Virus record (IMG/VR): IMGVR_UViG_3300042881_002431
Span: 1-36,998 of that record
Direction: 5' to 3' (one strand)
DNA from: a virus
DNA: 36,998 nucleotides
Shown piece by piece: positions 28,399 through 35,659 of the stretch. A program made the position numbers and the translations under genes. Every line of letters begins with the position of its first letter. Position 1 is the stretch's first letter. The notes beneath the pieces are model-generated. The model did not search any database. It was not told where the DNA came from and saw only the letters and a program-made list of their open reading frames with translations.

Positions 28399-28560
28399 AT
28401 GAACGTTGAGATGAATCTTGACGCAATCAAAGAAGTGAGAAAACAATATAAAAAAATTAAAAGATACATGAGATCTTCTATTTACACAGTAGCCATGATG
28501 GACGGAAGAGAACAAATCGTTAGTCGTTTACTTAAGGATCAGGAGGACAATCCTGGATAA
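28399..28560 (+). CDS. Small basic helical protein of unknown function
   Basis: 53 residues from the ATG at 28399; an earlier in-frame ATG at 28312 would sit inside the previous gene. It contains LDAIKEVRKQYKKIKRYMRS and a second helix REQIVSRLLKDQ. It ends directly before the speD start. Function unknown. Confidence 0.6.
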   Translation: MNVEMNLDAIKEVRKQYKKIKRYMRSSIYTVAMMDGREQIVSRLLKDQEDNPG

Positions 28561-28887
28561 ATGGGAAAACATTATCTCCTAAATCTCTTTGGATGCTCAT
28601 TCGTTTTACTAAACGATGAGCATTATCTTATGGGACTCTTAGAACAAGCCGCAGCTGCAAGTGGTGCAACTGTATGTCAAACTATCTTTAAAAAGTTTGA
28701 TCCACAAGGAGTTACCGTCTTGTGTTTGTTATCTGAAAGTCACATAAGTATTCACACATGGCCAGAAGATGGTAAAGCTGCTTGTGATGTTTATACTTGT
28801 GGGGATTGCGATCCAAAAATTGGTTGTGATATGATTATACAACAACTATATGCAACAAATCATACTCTAAGTTATATTGAGAGATGA
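28561..28887 (+). CDS. speD: S-adenosylmethionine decarboxylase proenzyme
   Basis: A 108-residue bacterial-type (class 1B) SpeD. The self-cleavage site is Glu59-Ser60 in LLSESHISIHTWPE; Ser60 becomes the pyruvoyl cofactor. The conserved His65 region and Cys80 (DVYTCG) complete the active site. It decarboxylates SAM to supply the aminopropyl donor for spermidine. Cyanophages often carry it, possibly to balance polyamines used for DNA packing. It starts one base after the small upstream gene. A TATAAT-like word follows at 28888 without a clear -35. Confidence 0.95.
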   Translation: MGKHYLLNLFGCSFVLLNDEHYLMGLLEQAAAASGATVCQTIFKKFDPQGVTVLCLLSESHISIHTWPEDGKAACDVYTCGDCDPKIGCDMIIQQLYATNHTLSYIER

Positions 28888-28926
28888 TATAATTGCACTC
28901 TAAATAATCTTATATGGAGAATAATC

Positions 28927-29247
28927 ATGCTCTCTACACAATATCGTCTTCGTCTTCAAGCAATTTGTGAAAAAATTGCCTTGCACGAAGAGGTAAGTTT
29001 GGAAGATATGATCTGGGCAGAGAAACTTGCAAATGCAAATAGAACTGCAGGAACAATGCTCAGACAAGCAAGAAGGACTGCAGAGAATCCTAATATGCAA
29101 GAAGGTGATATGGATGATTTTCTAAACCAACTTGATATTGGTGGAACTGGATTTGATCGTTTTGGTAAACGTGGATTTGATAGTATTGATGATATGGTTG
29201 ACTGGTGGACTGAAGATAAACCAGATGATTGGAGACAACGAGACTGA
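28927..29247 (+). CDS. Conserved cyanophage protein of unknown function
   Basis: A 106-residue protein preceded by TGGAGAATAATC. It has two helices (YRLRLQAICEKIALHEEVSL; EDMIWAEKLANANRTAGTML), then an acidic Gly-rich part and the end DWWTEDKPDDWRQRD. I recall very similar proteins next to speD in other cyanomyoviruses. Function unknown. Confidence 0.75.
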   Translation: MLSTQYRLRLQAICEKIALHEEVSLEDMIWAEKLANANRTAGTMLRQARRTAENPNMQEGDMDDFLNQLDIGGTGFDRFGKRGFDSIDDMVDWWTEDKPDDWRQRD

Positions 29248-29266
29248 TTACTTATTTCGTGCATAA

Positions 29267-29863
29267 ATGATACACAAATTATTTCCAACAATCGTAACAC
29301 AAGACTCTTTAAAAGATCAAATAACCGAAAAAGAAATTGAGTATTTAAAATCATTCAATGATATGATTAAATCTCATGGAAATTTTATTTCTTTAGAAAA
29401 GAGGATATTAGACGATCAGAATCTTTTAAGTTTAAAAAAGAAATTTGAACACAAACTAAAAAATTATTTGGACACGGTTTATGAACCTTCAGATGAAGTA
29501 GAGATATACATTACTCAGTCTTGGACAAATGTGACTATTCCCCAAGGATGGCATCATCAACACAATCACCCAAATAGTTTTTTAAGTGCTGTGTTTTATA
29601 TTCAGGTTGATGAAGGGGATGAAATTACATTTTATAATGACATTTATAAACAAATATCGTTCAATAGTAAAAATTATCACGAGTATAATTCCACAGAATG
29701 GACACTTAAGGTTAATAATTTTGACTTGTTAATATTTCCTTCATCCCTGTCTCATGGAGTTAGAAAAACTTCAGAAAATTCTGTCAGAATTAGTTTAGCT
29801 TTTAATAGTTTTATACGAGGTAAAATAGGGAATGAATATGCCTCTTATGGGTTGAGTCTATAA
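29267..29863 (+). CDS. Putative 2OG-Fe(II) oxygenase of the TIGR02466 type
   Basis: A 198-residue protein. Its second half has the family pattern: SWTNVTIPQGWHHQHNHPNS with the metal motif His99-x-His101, FLSAVFYIQ, LLIFPSSLSHGV with His163, and Arg174 in VRISLAFN. The iron motif here is His-x-His rather than His-x-Asp, as in this family. It is AT-rich like the decoration genes and unrelated in detail to the oxygenases at 15095 and 20168. The substrate is unknown; protein or small-molecule hydroxylation is likely. Confidence 0.8.
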   Translation: MIHKLFPTIVTQDSLKDQITEKEIEYLKSFNDMIKSHGNFISLEKRILDDQNLLSLKKKFEHKLKNYLDTVYEPSDEVEIYITQSWTNVTIPQGWHHQHNHPNSFLSAVFYIQVDEGDEITFYNDIYKQISFNSKNYHEYNSTEWTLKVNNFDLLIFPSSLSHGVRKTSENSVRISLAFNSFIRGKIGNEYASYGLSL

Positions 29864-29868
29864 AGAAC

Positions 29869-29897
29869 TTGACATTGAACAATAGATACCTTATAAT
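29869..29897 (+). promoter_or_regulatory. Sigma-70 type promoter for the peptide unit
   Basis: Perfect TTGACA (29869-29874) and TATAAT (29892-29897) with a 17-base spacer, 24 bases before the ATG at 29921. It opens the short unit that ends at the terminator at 30913-30936. Confidence 0.85.
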
Positions 29898-29920
29898 TGT
29901 CAACATATTATACTCTTATC

Positions 29921-30118
29921 ATGGAATATAAACCCTATTCTCCAGAATGGAATCGTAAAAGATACCTTAGAGAAGCACTTGAAACTTACTTCAATGATTA
30001 TGTTGATATTGGTGTAATTTATGATGATCTCATGACCATTCTTCATGAGAGATCTGAACAGGCTTATAGTGAATTTTCTAGAATTAATGAGTTGGAATCA
30101 AAACTTAATCAATCTTAA
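29921..30118 (+). CDS. Small conserved cyanophage protein of unknown function
   Basis: 65 residues from the ATG at 29921. It contains YKPYSPEWNRKRYLREALET, then an acidic helical part ending ELESKLNQS. I recall close relatives in other cyanomyoviruses. It is the first gene after the perfect promoter at 29869. Function unknown. Confidence 0.7.
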   Translation: MEYKPYSPEWNRKRYLREALETYFNDYVDIGVIYDDLMTILHERSEQAYSEFSRINELESKLNQS

Positions 30119-30144
30119 TTTTGTATCTGATGTTACAAAATTGT

Positions 30145-30174
30145 TTGACTATATAGGATGAATAGGGGTATAAT
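30145..30174 (+). promoter_or_regulatory. Second promoter, inside a long inverted repeat
   Basis: TTGACT (30145-30150), 18 bases, perfect TATAAT (30169-30174). The -10 box is the loop of the inverted repeat at 30153-30196, so a protein bound to the repeat would cover the promoter and the start site. It serves the signal-peptide protein at 30195. Confidence 0.65.
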
Positions 30175-30196
30175 AATCCCCTAACGTTCATCCTAT
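30153..30196. repeat. Long interrupted inverted repeat over promoter and start codon
   Basis: ATAGGATGAA (30153-30162) pairs perfectly with TTCATCCTAT (30187-30196). Inside it, TAGGGG (30163-30168) pairs with CCCCTA (30178-30183), leaving the loop TATAATAAT and a three-base bulge ACG. The right arm includes the first two bases of the ATG at 30195. Because transcription should begin near the loop, the repeat cannot fully form in RNA from this promoter. It is more likely a DNA operator, or a hairpin in read-through RNA from the promoter at 29869. Confidence 0.75.
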
Positions 30197-30401
30197 GACT
30201 AAAGCACTTTTGCTTTTAGCATGGGTTCCACTTCTTTCTATTTCTACGCCACAACTTGCACAAACTAATAAAGTTACAATAAGTTGCGACGCAGCGTGGG
30301 AACTTATGGACATCGTTAAAAACGACGATGTAGTAGACCAAAGAAAAGAAGACCGATTGCTATTAGAACTCCGAAAGGATGTTTTGAAACTTAAGTGCTA
30401 A
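30195..30401 (+). CDS. Small exported protein with signal peptide
   Basis: A 68-residue protein. Residues 1-22 form a signal peptide (MTKALLLLAWVPLLSISTPQ, then LAQ), giving a mature part of about 45 residues with two cysteines (Cys31 and the last residue Cys68), so a disulfide is possible. The mature part (ISCDAAWELMDIVKNDD then RLLLELRKD) resembles the following 50-residue peptide (ILTCLQAQ then DLIWEIKQ), suggesting paralogs. It is probably periplasmic. Function unknown. Confidence 0.7.
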   Translation: MTKALLLLAWVPLLSISTPQLAQTNKVTISCDAAWELMDIVKNDDVVDQRKEDRLLLELRKDVLKLKC

Positions 30402-30409
30402 ACAATTCA

Positions 30410-30452
30410 ATAGGACGGAAGTAAGCCGACTCGGAACGGATCGTTCATCTAT
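30410..30452 (+). promoter_or_regulatory. Glutamine-II riboswitch-like element spanning a start codon
   Basis: The order is ATAG, GACGGAAGTAAG, CCGACTCGG, AACG, GAT, CGTTCAT, CTAT, with the last AT being the start of the ATG at 30451. GAACG (30434-30438) pairs with CGTTC (30442-30446) around a three-base loop, and ATAG pairs with CTAT over the start codon. From memory, glnA and Downstream-peptide (glutamine-II) aptamers contain CGUUCA, GACGGAAGUAGG and GGAACG, but in the order CGUUCA first. This looks like a circular permutation. It is a candidate translational switch for the 30451 peptide. Confidence 0.5.
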
Positions 30453-30603
30453 GGAAACACTCATTCTAACGTGCTTACAAGCACAGTTAATTTCTGGAAG
30501 AGTTCATCAACAAGAACTCCCTAGACAAGCAAAGAATGATTTAATTTGGGAGATTAAACAAATCTCACCAAAAGAGTGTAAGATAGACGCAAAAGCCGAC
30601 TGA
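30451..30603 (+). CDS. 50-residue peptide following the riboswitch-like element
   Basis: The start codon is paired in the element just upstream. The product has LILTCLQAQ, then RQAKNDLIWEIKQISPKECK and the tail IDAKAD, with two cysteines and no signal peptide. It resembles the mature part of the 30195 product. Its last codons and stop lie inside a second copy of the GACG...AAGCCGACT...GGAACG motif, so coding and RNA signals overlap. Function unknown. Confidence 0.65.
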   Translation: METLILTCLQAQLISGRVHQQELPRQAKNDLIWEIKQISPKECKIDAKAD

Positions 30604-30611
30604 AGGAACGC
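30586..30611 (+). promoter_or_regulatory. Second copy of the GACG-AAGCCGACT-GGAACG element
   Basis: GACGCAA, then AAGCCGACT, then GAAGGAACGC. It repeats the core of the 30414-30438 element with small insertions, and GAAGGAACGC is the exact 3' box I remember for glutamine-II riboswitches. The CGTTCATC at 30442-30449 upstream of the 50-residue gene could pair with its GAACG, enclosing that whole gene. No CGTTC follows it. Confidence 0.45.
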
Positions 30612-30642
30612 TCTTTAACCTAAACAACTAAGGAGAACCCTA

Positions 30643-30807
30643 ATGTCTAAAGTCGTATACCGTGGTGTTGAATATGACACCAACGACCGCCCAAATCAAA
30701 CTTTGAAAAGAGAACCTCATGTAGAAATCTATCGTGGAACAATGTTCTGGGTAGATGAAAATGGAAACAAATTCTCTATGGAAAAGTCGGGAGGTAAAGT
30801 AAAATGA
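30643..30807 (+). CDS. DUF4278-like small protein
   Basis: A 54-residue protein with an AAGGAG site upstream. The start SKVVYRGVEYDTND and the later VEIYRGTMFWV match the cyanobacterial DUF4278 pattern (a short beta protein beginning with a TYRGVSYD-type strand). It is widespread in cyanobacteria and their phages, often under stress, with no known role. The stop overlaps the next start (ATGA). Confidence 0.75.
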   Translation: MSKVVYRGVEYDTNDRPNQTLKREPHVEIYRGTMFWVDENGNKFSMEKSGGKVK

Positions 30808-30905
30808 ATACTTACTTCGTTCGTTATCTCAAGAAAAAAGCAAAGAAAGAAAAACTTCTTAAAGCTGCACAACTTAATATGGCAAAGCAACCACAAATTG
30901 CTTGA
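30804..30905 (+). CDS. 33-residue basic helical peptide
   Basis: Coupled by ATGA to the DUF4278-like gene. The product MNTYFVRYLKKKAKKEKLLK is strongly basic and amphipathic, followed by AAQLNMAKQPQIA. I recall similar peptides from marine cyanobacteria and cyanophages. It is the last gene before the terminator at 30913. Function unknown; it could bind RNA or membranes. Confidence 0.6.
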   Translation: MNTYFVRYLKKKAKKEKLLKAAQLNMAKQPQIA

Positions 30906-30912
30906 AGTAAAG

Positions 30913-30936
30913 GAGGGTTTACACCCTCTTTTTTTT
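30913..30936 (+). terminator. Rho-independent terminator closing the peptide unit
   Basis: The six-pair stem GAGGGT/ACCCTC with a TTAC loop is followed by eight T residues. It ends the unit started at 29869 and 30145. Confidence 0.92.
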
Positions 30937-30967
30937 GTAGTAAAATAGTAAGAGACTATGAATAATC

Positions 30968-31138
30968 ATGGACAAAGAAAGACTTAAATTGATTGTAAGA
31001 AATCTGGAGTCACTTGTAGGTGCATTAAAATCGGAGATTTATTCTGATCTAGATTCTTATAGACAAGTAAAAAAAGATGAAGGTCACATTTCAGATTATG
31101 ATGAGATCTTTGAAGACGATGATGGTTACCCTGATTGA
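30968..31138 (+). CDS. Small acidic helical protein of unknown function
   Basis: A 56-residue protein with a helical first half (RLKLIVRNLESLVGALKSEI) and a strongly acidic end (FEDDDGYPD). It starts 32 bases after the terminator and ends eight bases before thyX. No family recognised. Confidence 0.65.
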   Translation: MDKERLKLIVRNLESLVGALKSEIYSDLDSYRQVKKDEGHISDYDEIFEDDDGYPD

Positions 31139-31146
31139 GGAATTAA

Positions 31147-31779
31147 ATGACTGTACGACTTATTTCGATTACTCCCGATGCAGAACAAACAATGGCGTAT
31201 ATTGCGCGAGTTTCTAATCCTGCGAATCAAGACAACGAAAACTATGCCAAGTTGCTTGCTTATTGTATTAAGCATAATCATTGGTCTGTTTTTGAACAGT
31301 CTTCTATGACCCTTGAGATTGAAACGAATCGTGGTATCGCGGCTCAAATTTTGCGCCACCGCTCGTTTACATTCCAGGAATTTTCTCAACGGTATGCAGA
31401 CACCAATCTACTGAGTACTGATATCCCGTTGCCGGAACTGCGTAGGCAGGACACTAAGAACCGCCAGAACTCGATTGATGACTTGGATGAGGAAAGGGTC
31501 TTTGTGATGAATAAGATGATTCAAGACCTCTTCAAGGACTCTCAGGATGTCTATAACTATCTTCTGGAACAAGGTGTTGCTAAGGAATGTGCTCGTTTTG
31601 TGCTTCCCCTGGCTACGCCTACACGAATCTATATGACAGGCTCTTGTCGTTCTTGGATTCATTATATCAATCTTCGTTCTGCACACGGAACTCAAAAAGA
31701 ACATATGGATATTGCACTTGCTTGCAAAGAAGTATTCAAACAACAATTCCCTTCAGTTGCAGAAGCTCTGGAGTGGTGA
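31147..31779 (+). CDS. thyX: FAD-dependent thymidylate synthase ThyX
   Basis: A 210-residue protein with the ThyX signature RHRSFTFQEFSQR (residues 70-82; the third motif position is Thr instead of Ser). The C-terminal substrate region SCRSWIHYINLRSAHGTQKE is also present. It makes dTMP from dUMP using methylene-tetrahydrofolate and FADH2. The DNA is richer in GC than the neighbouring glycosyltransferases and codon choice is more host-like. GAGGAATTAA precedes the start. Phages use it to raise thymidine supply for DNA synthesis. Confidence 0.97.
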   Translation: MTVRLISITPDAEQTMAYIARVSNPANQDNENYAKLLAYCIKHNHWSVFEQSSMTLEIETNRGIAAQILRHRSFTFQEFSQRYADTNLLSTDIPLPELRRQDTKNRQNSIDDLDEERVFVMNKMIQDLFKDSQDVYNYLLEQGVAKECARFVLPLATPTRIYMTGSCRSWIHYINLRSAHGTQKEHMDIALACKEVFKQQFPSVAEALEW

Positions 31780-31810
31780 TATATACCAATGCCGCCTAAG
31801 GAGGTAAAAC

Positions 31811-31990
31811 ATGTACTACCAAACCAAAGCAGTATCAAAAGACGAAGCTTGGACTACATGCAGAATTGTAGATACAACTAAGGATAATTATATTGTAGAA
31901 TATAATGAAGATGGAAAATTCTTGACAAAAGAAATTAAACCAGAAGAACTGCAAAAACTCGATTACTCTGATCTTGAAATAAGTCAATAA
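31811..31990 (+). CDS. Small soluble protein of unknown function
   Basis: A 59-residue protein with a strong AAGGAGG site. It has a short beta section (CRIVDTTKDNYIVEYNEDG) and a Glu/Leu-rich end. It is one base before the GT2 pair. No family recognised. Confidence 0.65.
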   Translation: MYYQTKAVSKDEAWTTCRIVDTTKDNYIVEYNEDGKFLTKEIKPEELQKLDYSDLEISQ

Positions 31991-31991
31991 G

Positions 31992-32843
31992 ATGTCCGTT
32001 TCAATAATAACTGCATGTAAAAACAGATCTAAAGCTTTGGCTGTATCTATGGCTTCATGGATGCAGTTTGATGAGGTTGATGAAATACTAGTAACTAATT
32101 GGAATTCGGATGAATCTATAGATCATCTGACAGTTTTAAGTGAAAAGGTAAAAATAATTAATGTGAAAAATGAATCACATTTTAATCAACCTCAACCATT
32201 AAATTTAGCATCGTCTTTAGTTAAGAGTGAATATCTATTAAAGTTGGATTGTGATCATATATTAAATCCATATTTCAACTTTTTTCATTTTCATAAAATT
32301 GATGAAAATTCTTTTATATCCGGATCCAACAAATTACTGACTGGAATGGATTTTGATTTTTTACATCCACTCTGGGGTTTGTTGTATGTAAAAACCGAGA
32401 TCTTTAAAAAACTTGGTGGATATAATGAAAATATGGGCAAGTATTATGCAGTAGAGGACGATGAGTTGGCGGTAAGGTTAATATCATATGGACTTAATCC
32501 AATATTGATAGACGCCCAGAAATTATCAGCCTTACATATTCCACATTCAGATAAAGATAGAGTTAAAAATTTTCAATCGTTTGACAGTATTAGTCAAATT
32601 TTGAGTGAATTTGGAAAAGATTTTGTAGGAGATGATCTTTACACTTATATGGCAAAATTGTGTAAAGAAAAAAATCATAATGTATATCCTATATCCGCAA
32701 GAATGATGGAAATACTTGATTTGGAAGAGAAAAATGAGTACAGTGAAATAATCGACGTAAACGTTGAGTGGTATTCAGAACCAATCTACAAATGGAAAGT
32801 TACCCAAGTAAATGATCAAATATATGAAGCTGTTAAAATATGA
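31992..32843 (+). CDS. GT2-family glycosyltransferase, first of a tandem pair
   Basis: A 283-residue GT-A fold enzyme: SIITACKNRSKAL at the N-terminus (nucleotide-binding strand), LKLDCDHILNPY with the Asp-x-Asp metal motif, GGYNENMGKYYAVEDDELAV with the acceptor/catalytic Glu-Asp-Asp, and a C-terminal domain of about 90 residues. It transfers a sugar from a nucleotide sugar to an unknown acceptor. It is very AT-rich and inserted between thyX and phoH. The stop overlaps its paralog by ATGA. Confidence 0.85.
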   Translation: MSVSIITACKNRSKALAVSMASWMQFDEVDEILVTNWNSDESIDHLTVLSEKVKIINVKNESHFNQPQPLNLASSLVKSEYLLKLDCDHILNPYFNFFHFHKIDENSFISGSNKLLTGMDFDFLHPLWGLLYVKTEIFKKLGGYNENMGKYYAVEDDELAVRLISYGLNPILIDAQKLSALHIPHSDKDRVKNFQSFDSISQILSEFGKDFVGDDLYTYMAKLCKEKNHNVYPISARMMEILDLEEKNEYSEIIDVNVEWYSEPIYKWKVTQVNDQIYEAVKI

Positions 32844-33694
32844 GTATTTCAATAATATCCGCATGTAAAAACAGAGGTGAAGCTTTAACTGTATCCATAA
32901 GTTCATGGATACAGTTTGATGAAGTTGAAGAAGTTATAGTAACAGATTGGAATTCTGACATTCCTGTTGACCATTTAACTCGACTAGACAGTAGAATTAA
33001 AATTATTACTGTCCCCGGAGAACCATATTTTAATCAACCTCAACCACTAAATTTAGCAGCATCTTTAGTTAAAAGTAAGTCTATTTTAAAGTTGGATTCT
33101 GACACTGTTATGAATCCATATTTTAATTTTTTCGATCACCATACTATTGATGACAATTCATTCTTAACTGGTACTGACGAATCCTGGCATTTTACTAATT
33201 CTAAATTAGATCCAAAACATGTCTATCAAAACTACAAATACCTTAAACCCTTGTGGGGTACTTTGTACATAACAAAAGAAAATTACTTCAAGATTGGTGG
33301 ATATAATGAAAATATGAACAAATATGCTGCTTGGGAGGATACTGAAATTTATGAAAGACTTTTACTGTTGGGTCTAAAACACGTAAACATCAAATTCGAT
33401 AAGAAAACACTCTTTTCATTACCACATTTAACGAAAAAAAGGGTAGAAGAGTTCCAGGCTTATAAAGAAAACAAATACCTAGAATTAACAATTAGAGAAC
33501 ATCTTAAAAAATATAATAATGTTGATGATGATAATGTAGTACACAAGTTAATTCTAGAAAAACACAATAGAAAAAACTACAAAAAGTACAAATTAAAAGA
33601 GAATACTGGTTACTATGTAAAACCTGTGGTAAAATGGTCTATAGAGCAAACTTCCCCTCAACATTACATTGCTCAAAAAATACACAATAAATAA
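32840..33694 (+). CDS. GT2-family glycosyltransferase, second of a tandem pair
   Basis: A 284-residue paralog of the 31992 product. It has SIISACKNRGEAL, FNQPQPLNLAASLVKSKSIL shared almost word for word, LKLDSDTVMNPYF with Asp-x-Asp, and GGYNENMNKYAAWEDTEIYE. It carries an insertion of about 15 residues before the LWG segment, and its C-terminal half is diverged. Tandem duplication followed by change of specificity is likely. It is AT-rich like the first copy. Confidence 0.85.
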   Translation: MSISIISACKNRGEALTVSISSWIQFDEVEEVIVTDWNSDIPVDHLTRLDSRIKIITVPGEPYFNQPQPLNLAASLVKSKSILKLDSDTVMNPYFNFFDHHTIDDNSFLTGTDESWHFTNSKLDPKHVYQNYKYLKPLWGTLYITKENYFKIGGYNENMNKYAAWEDTEIYERLLLLGLKHVNIKFDKKTLFSLPHLTKKRVEEFQAYKENKYLELTIREHLKKYNNVDDDNVVHKLILEKHNRKNYKKYKLKENTGYYVKPVVKWSIEQTSPQHYIAQKIHNK

Positions 33695-33718
33695 ATTATA
33701 TTGAAATTCGTAAACTAA

Positions 33719-33967
33719 ATGGCGACTTATCCTGTTATTAATAAATCCACTGGTGAACAGAAAGAAGTGATCATGAGTGTTCACGACTGGACTCAGTGGA
33801 AGAACGATAATCCAGATTGGGAGAGAGATTGGAGTGATCCAGCAACTTGCCCCAATTCTGGTGAAGTAGGCGAGTGGAAAGATAAACTGATTTCCAGAAA
33901 TCCAGGCTGGAATGATGTTCTTACCAAAGCCGGAAAAGCACCTGGTTCTCGTGTGAAGAAAATCTAA
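33719..33967 (+). CDS. Conserved cyanophage protein of unknown function next to phoH
   Basis: An 82-residue polar protein: YPVINKSTGEQKEVIMSVHD, WTQWKNDNPDWERDWSDP, TCPNSGEVGEWKDKL and SRNPGWNDVLTKAGKAPGSR. Only one Cys, so no zinc ribbon. Similar proteins sit next to phoH in other cyanophages as I recall. Function unknown. Confidence 0.75.
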   Translation: MATYPVINKSTGEQKEVIMSVHDWTQWKNDNPDWERDWSDPATCPNSGEVGEWKDKLISRNPGWNDVLTKAGKAPGSRVKKI

Positions 33968-34726
33968 ATGGCAAGACAAAGAAAAACATCCAACGGCAAC
34001 ATTGGGATTGGTATGAGCGCAAAACAATTGCGTCGTAAAAAACCAATCAACTCTGAATTGATGGTGGATATTTCTCCACTTACAGACAATCAAAAAAGAT
34101 TTTTTGATGAATATAAAAAAGGTAAGAATATTTTTGCCTATGGTGCTGCAGGTACAGGTAAAACTTTTGTAGGACTATACTTAGCACTTAAGGATGTTTT
34201 GGACGAGAGAACTCCTTATGATAAAGTTTATATTGTAAGATCTTTGGTTTCTACTCGTGAGATTGGTTTCCTTCCTGGAGATCATGAAGATAAGTCTTCA
34301 TTGTATCAGATTCCTTATAAGAACATGTGTAAGTACATGTTTGAGTTGCCTTCTGACGCAGACTTTGAGATGCTCTACGGTAATCTCAAAGCTCAAGAAA
34401 CAATCTCATTCTGGTCTACAAGTTTTATTCGTGGTACTACTCTAGACAATGCAATTGTTCTTGTTGATGAAATGCAAAACTTGAACTTTCACGAATTAGA
34501 TAGTATAATTACTCGTATTGGTGAGAATAGTAAAATCTTATTTTGTGGTGACGCTACTCAATCAGATCTTGTTAAAACTCACGAAAAGAATGGTATTCTA
34601 GATTTTATGAAAATCATTCGTGCAATGGAATATGATTTTTCCAGTGTAGAATTTGGAGTTGATGATATTGTTCGTTCTGGACTTGTCAAAAACTACATTG
34701 TTACAAAGTTGGCTTTAGGTATGTAA
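33968..34726 (+). CDS. phoH: PhoH-like P-loop ATPase
   Basis: A 252-residue PhoH-domain protein. Walker A is GAAGTGKT (residues 59-66), Walker B is AIVLVDEMQN (about 162-171), with the helicase-like segment KVYIVRSLVSTREIGFLPGD between and SKILFCGDATQSDL after. The length matches phage PhoH, which lacks the PIN domain of longer bacterial forms. It is part of the phosphate regulon in hosts and common in marine phages, but its biochemical role is unclear, probably RNA- or DNA-linked. It overlaps the next gene by one base. Confidence 0.97.
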   Translation: MARQRKTSNGNIGIGMSAKQLRRKKPINSELMVDISPLTDNQKRFFDEYKKGKNIFAYGAAGTGKTFVGLYLALKDVLDERTPYDKVYIVRSLVSTREIGFLPGDHEDKSSLYQIPYKNMCKYMFELPSDADFEMLYGNLKAQETISFWSTSFIRGTTLDNAIVLVDEMQNLNFHELDSIITRIGENSKILFCGDATQSDLVKTHEKNGILDFMKIIRAMEYDFSSVEFGVDDIVRSGLVKNYIVTKLALGM

Positions 34727-35412
34727 TGTTTGTTCATCTAGATTATTTAAAAGAAGAGCTTGATCTACAATCTGAAAATATTGAGGGTACGAGATTTTAT
34801 CGTACCCCTTCTGGTAAGTTGTATCCTTCTATTACTTCTATTACCAGTTTTTATGGTAGACAAAAGTTTATTGACTGGCGTAAAAAAGTTGGTGAGGAAG
34901 AAGCCAATAAGATCACTAAGGTTGCAACAGATCGCGGAACTAAATTCCATGATATTGTTGAAAAGTATTTGTTAAATGAAGATATTGACAAATATAACCC
35001 ACTTCCTGTAACGAAGTTTCTCTTTCTTGCTGCTAAACCCTATCTGGATCGTATAAATAATATACATGCTTTAGAAAAGTCACTATACAGTGACTACTTG
35101 GGACTTGCGGGCAGAGTAGATTGCATCGCTGAGTACGAAGGAGAGCTCGCAGTTATTGACTTTAAGACTTCAAAGAAAATAAAACCTGAAGAATGGATTG
35201 AAAATTACTTTGTCCAGGAAACAGCATATGCTTGCATGTATTATGAAATGACTGGTATTCCAGTCCAAAAACTGATTACTATTATGGTTGCTGACAACGG
35301 AGAATGTTTTGTCTATGAAAAAAGAAACAAAGGTCACTATATTAAACTTCTTACCAAATACATCAGAGAGTTCGTCGCTCATCATACCGAAACCCATGCA
35401 GAACAACACTGA
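34726..35412 (+). CDS. PD-(D/E)XK exonuclease, MGME1/Cas4/RecB-like
   Basis: A 228-residue nuclease. The metal-binding core is SDYLGLAGRVDCIAEYEGEL (Asp in GRVD) followed by AVIDFKTSKK (Asp-x-Lys), with a Gln-containing helix YFVQETAYACMYYEMTG after. An upstream Arg-Gly-x3-His segment (DRGTKFHDIVE) is the motif I of this group. Such enzymes trim single-stranded DNA ends. Its position between phoH and gp33/gp59 in a replication cluster fits recombination or replication processing. Confidence 0.9.
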   Translation: MFVHLDYLKEELDLQSENIEGTRFYRTPSGKLYPSITSITSFYGRQKFIDWRKKVGEEEANKITKVATDRGTKFHDIVEKYLLNEDIDKYNPLPVTKFLFLAAKPYLDRINNIHALEKSLYSDYLGLAGRVDCIAEYEGELAVIDFKTSKKIKPEEWIENYFVQETAYACMYYEMTGIPVQKLITIMVADNGECFVYEKRNKGHYIKLLTKYIREFVAHHTETHAEQH

Positions 35413-35659
35413 AGATGTAAATTCACTCATTAAAGAAAAATTTCTCTGTCAGTCTAAGTTCGCACAAGACATTGAACATCTTGTGATGAGTTCAAAAATT
35501 AATTATATTGAAGCCATTGTCACTTATTGTGAAGAGAATGGTATTGAATTTGAATCTGTTTCAAAACTCATTTCAAAACCATTGAAAGAGAAATTAAAAC
35601 ACGAGGCAACTCAACTTAACTTCCTAAAGAAAACAAGTCGTGCTAAACTAGTATTCTGA
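35396..35659 (+). CDS. 33: Late transcription coactivator gp33
   Basis: 87 residues from the ATG at 35396, overlapping the exonuclease by 17 bases. The core KFAQDIEHLVMSSKINYIEA, IVTYCEENGIEFESVSKLIS and KEKLKHEATQLNFLKKTSRA match cyanophage gp33 as I know it. In T4, gp33 binds the RNA polymerase beta flap and, with the clamp and gp55, activates late promoters of TATAAATA type. One such promoter is seen at 13001. Its place just before gp59 matches T4-like order. Confidence 0.85.
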   Translation: MQNNTEDVNSLIKEKFLCQSKFAQDIEHLVMSSKINYIEAIVTYCEENGIEFESVSKLISKPLKEKLKHEATQLNFLKKTSRAKLVF

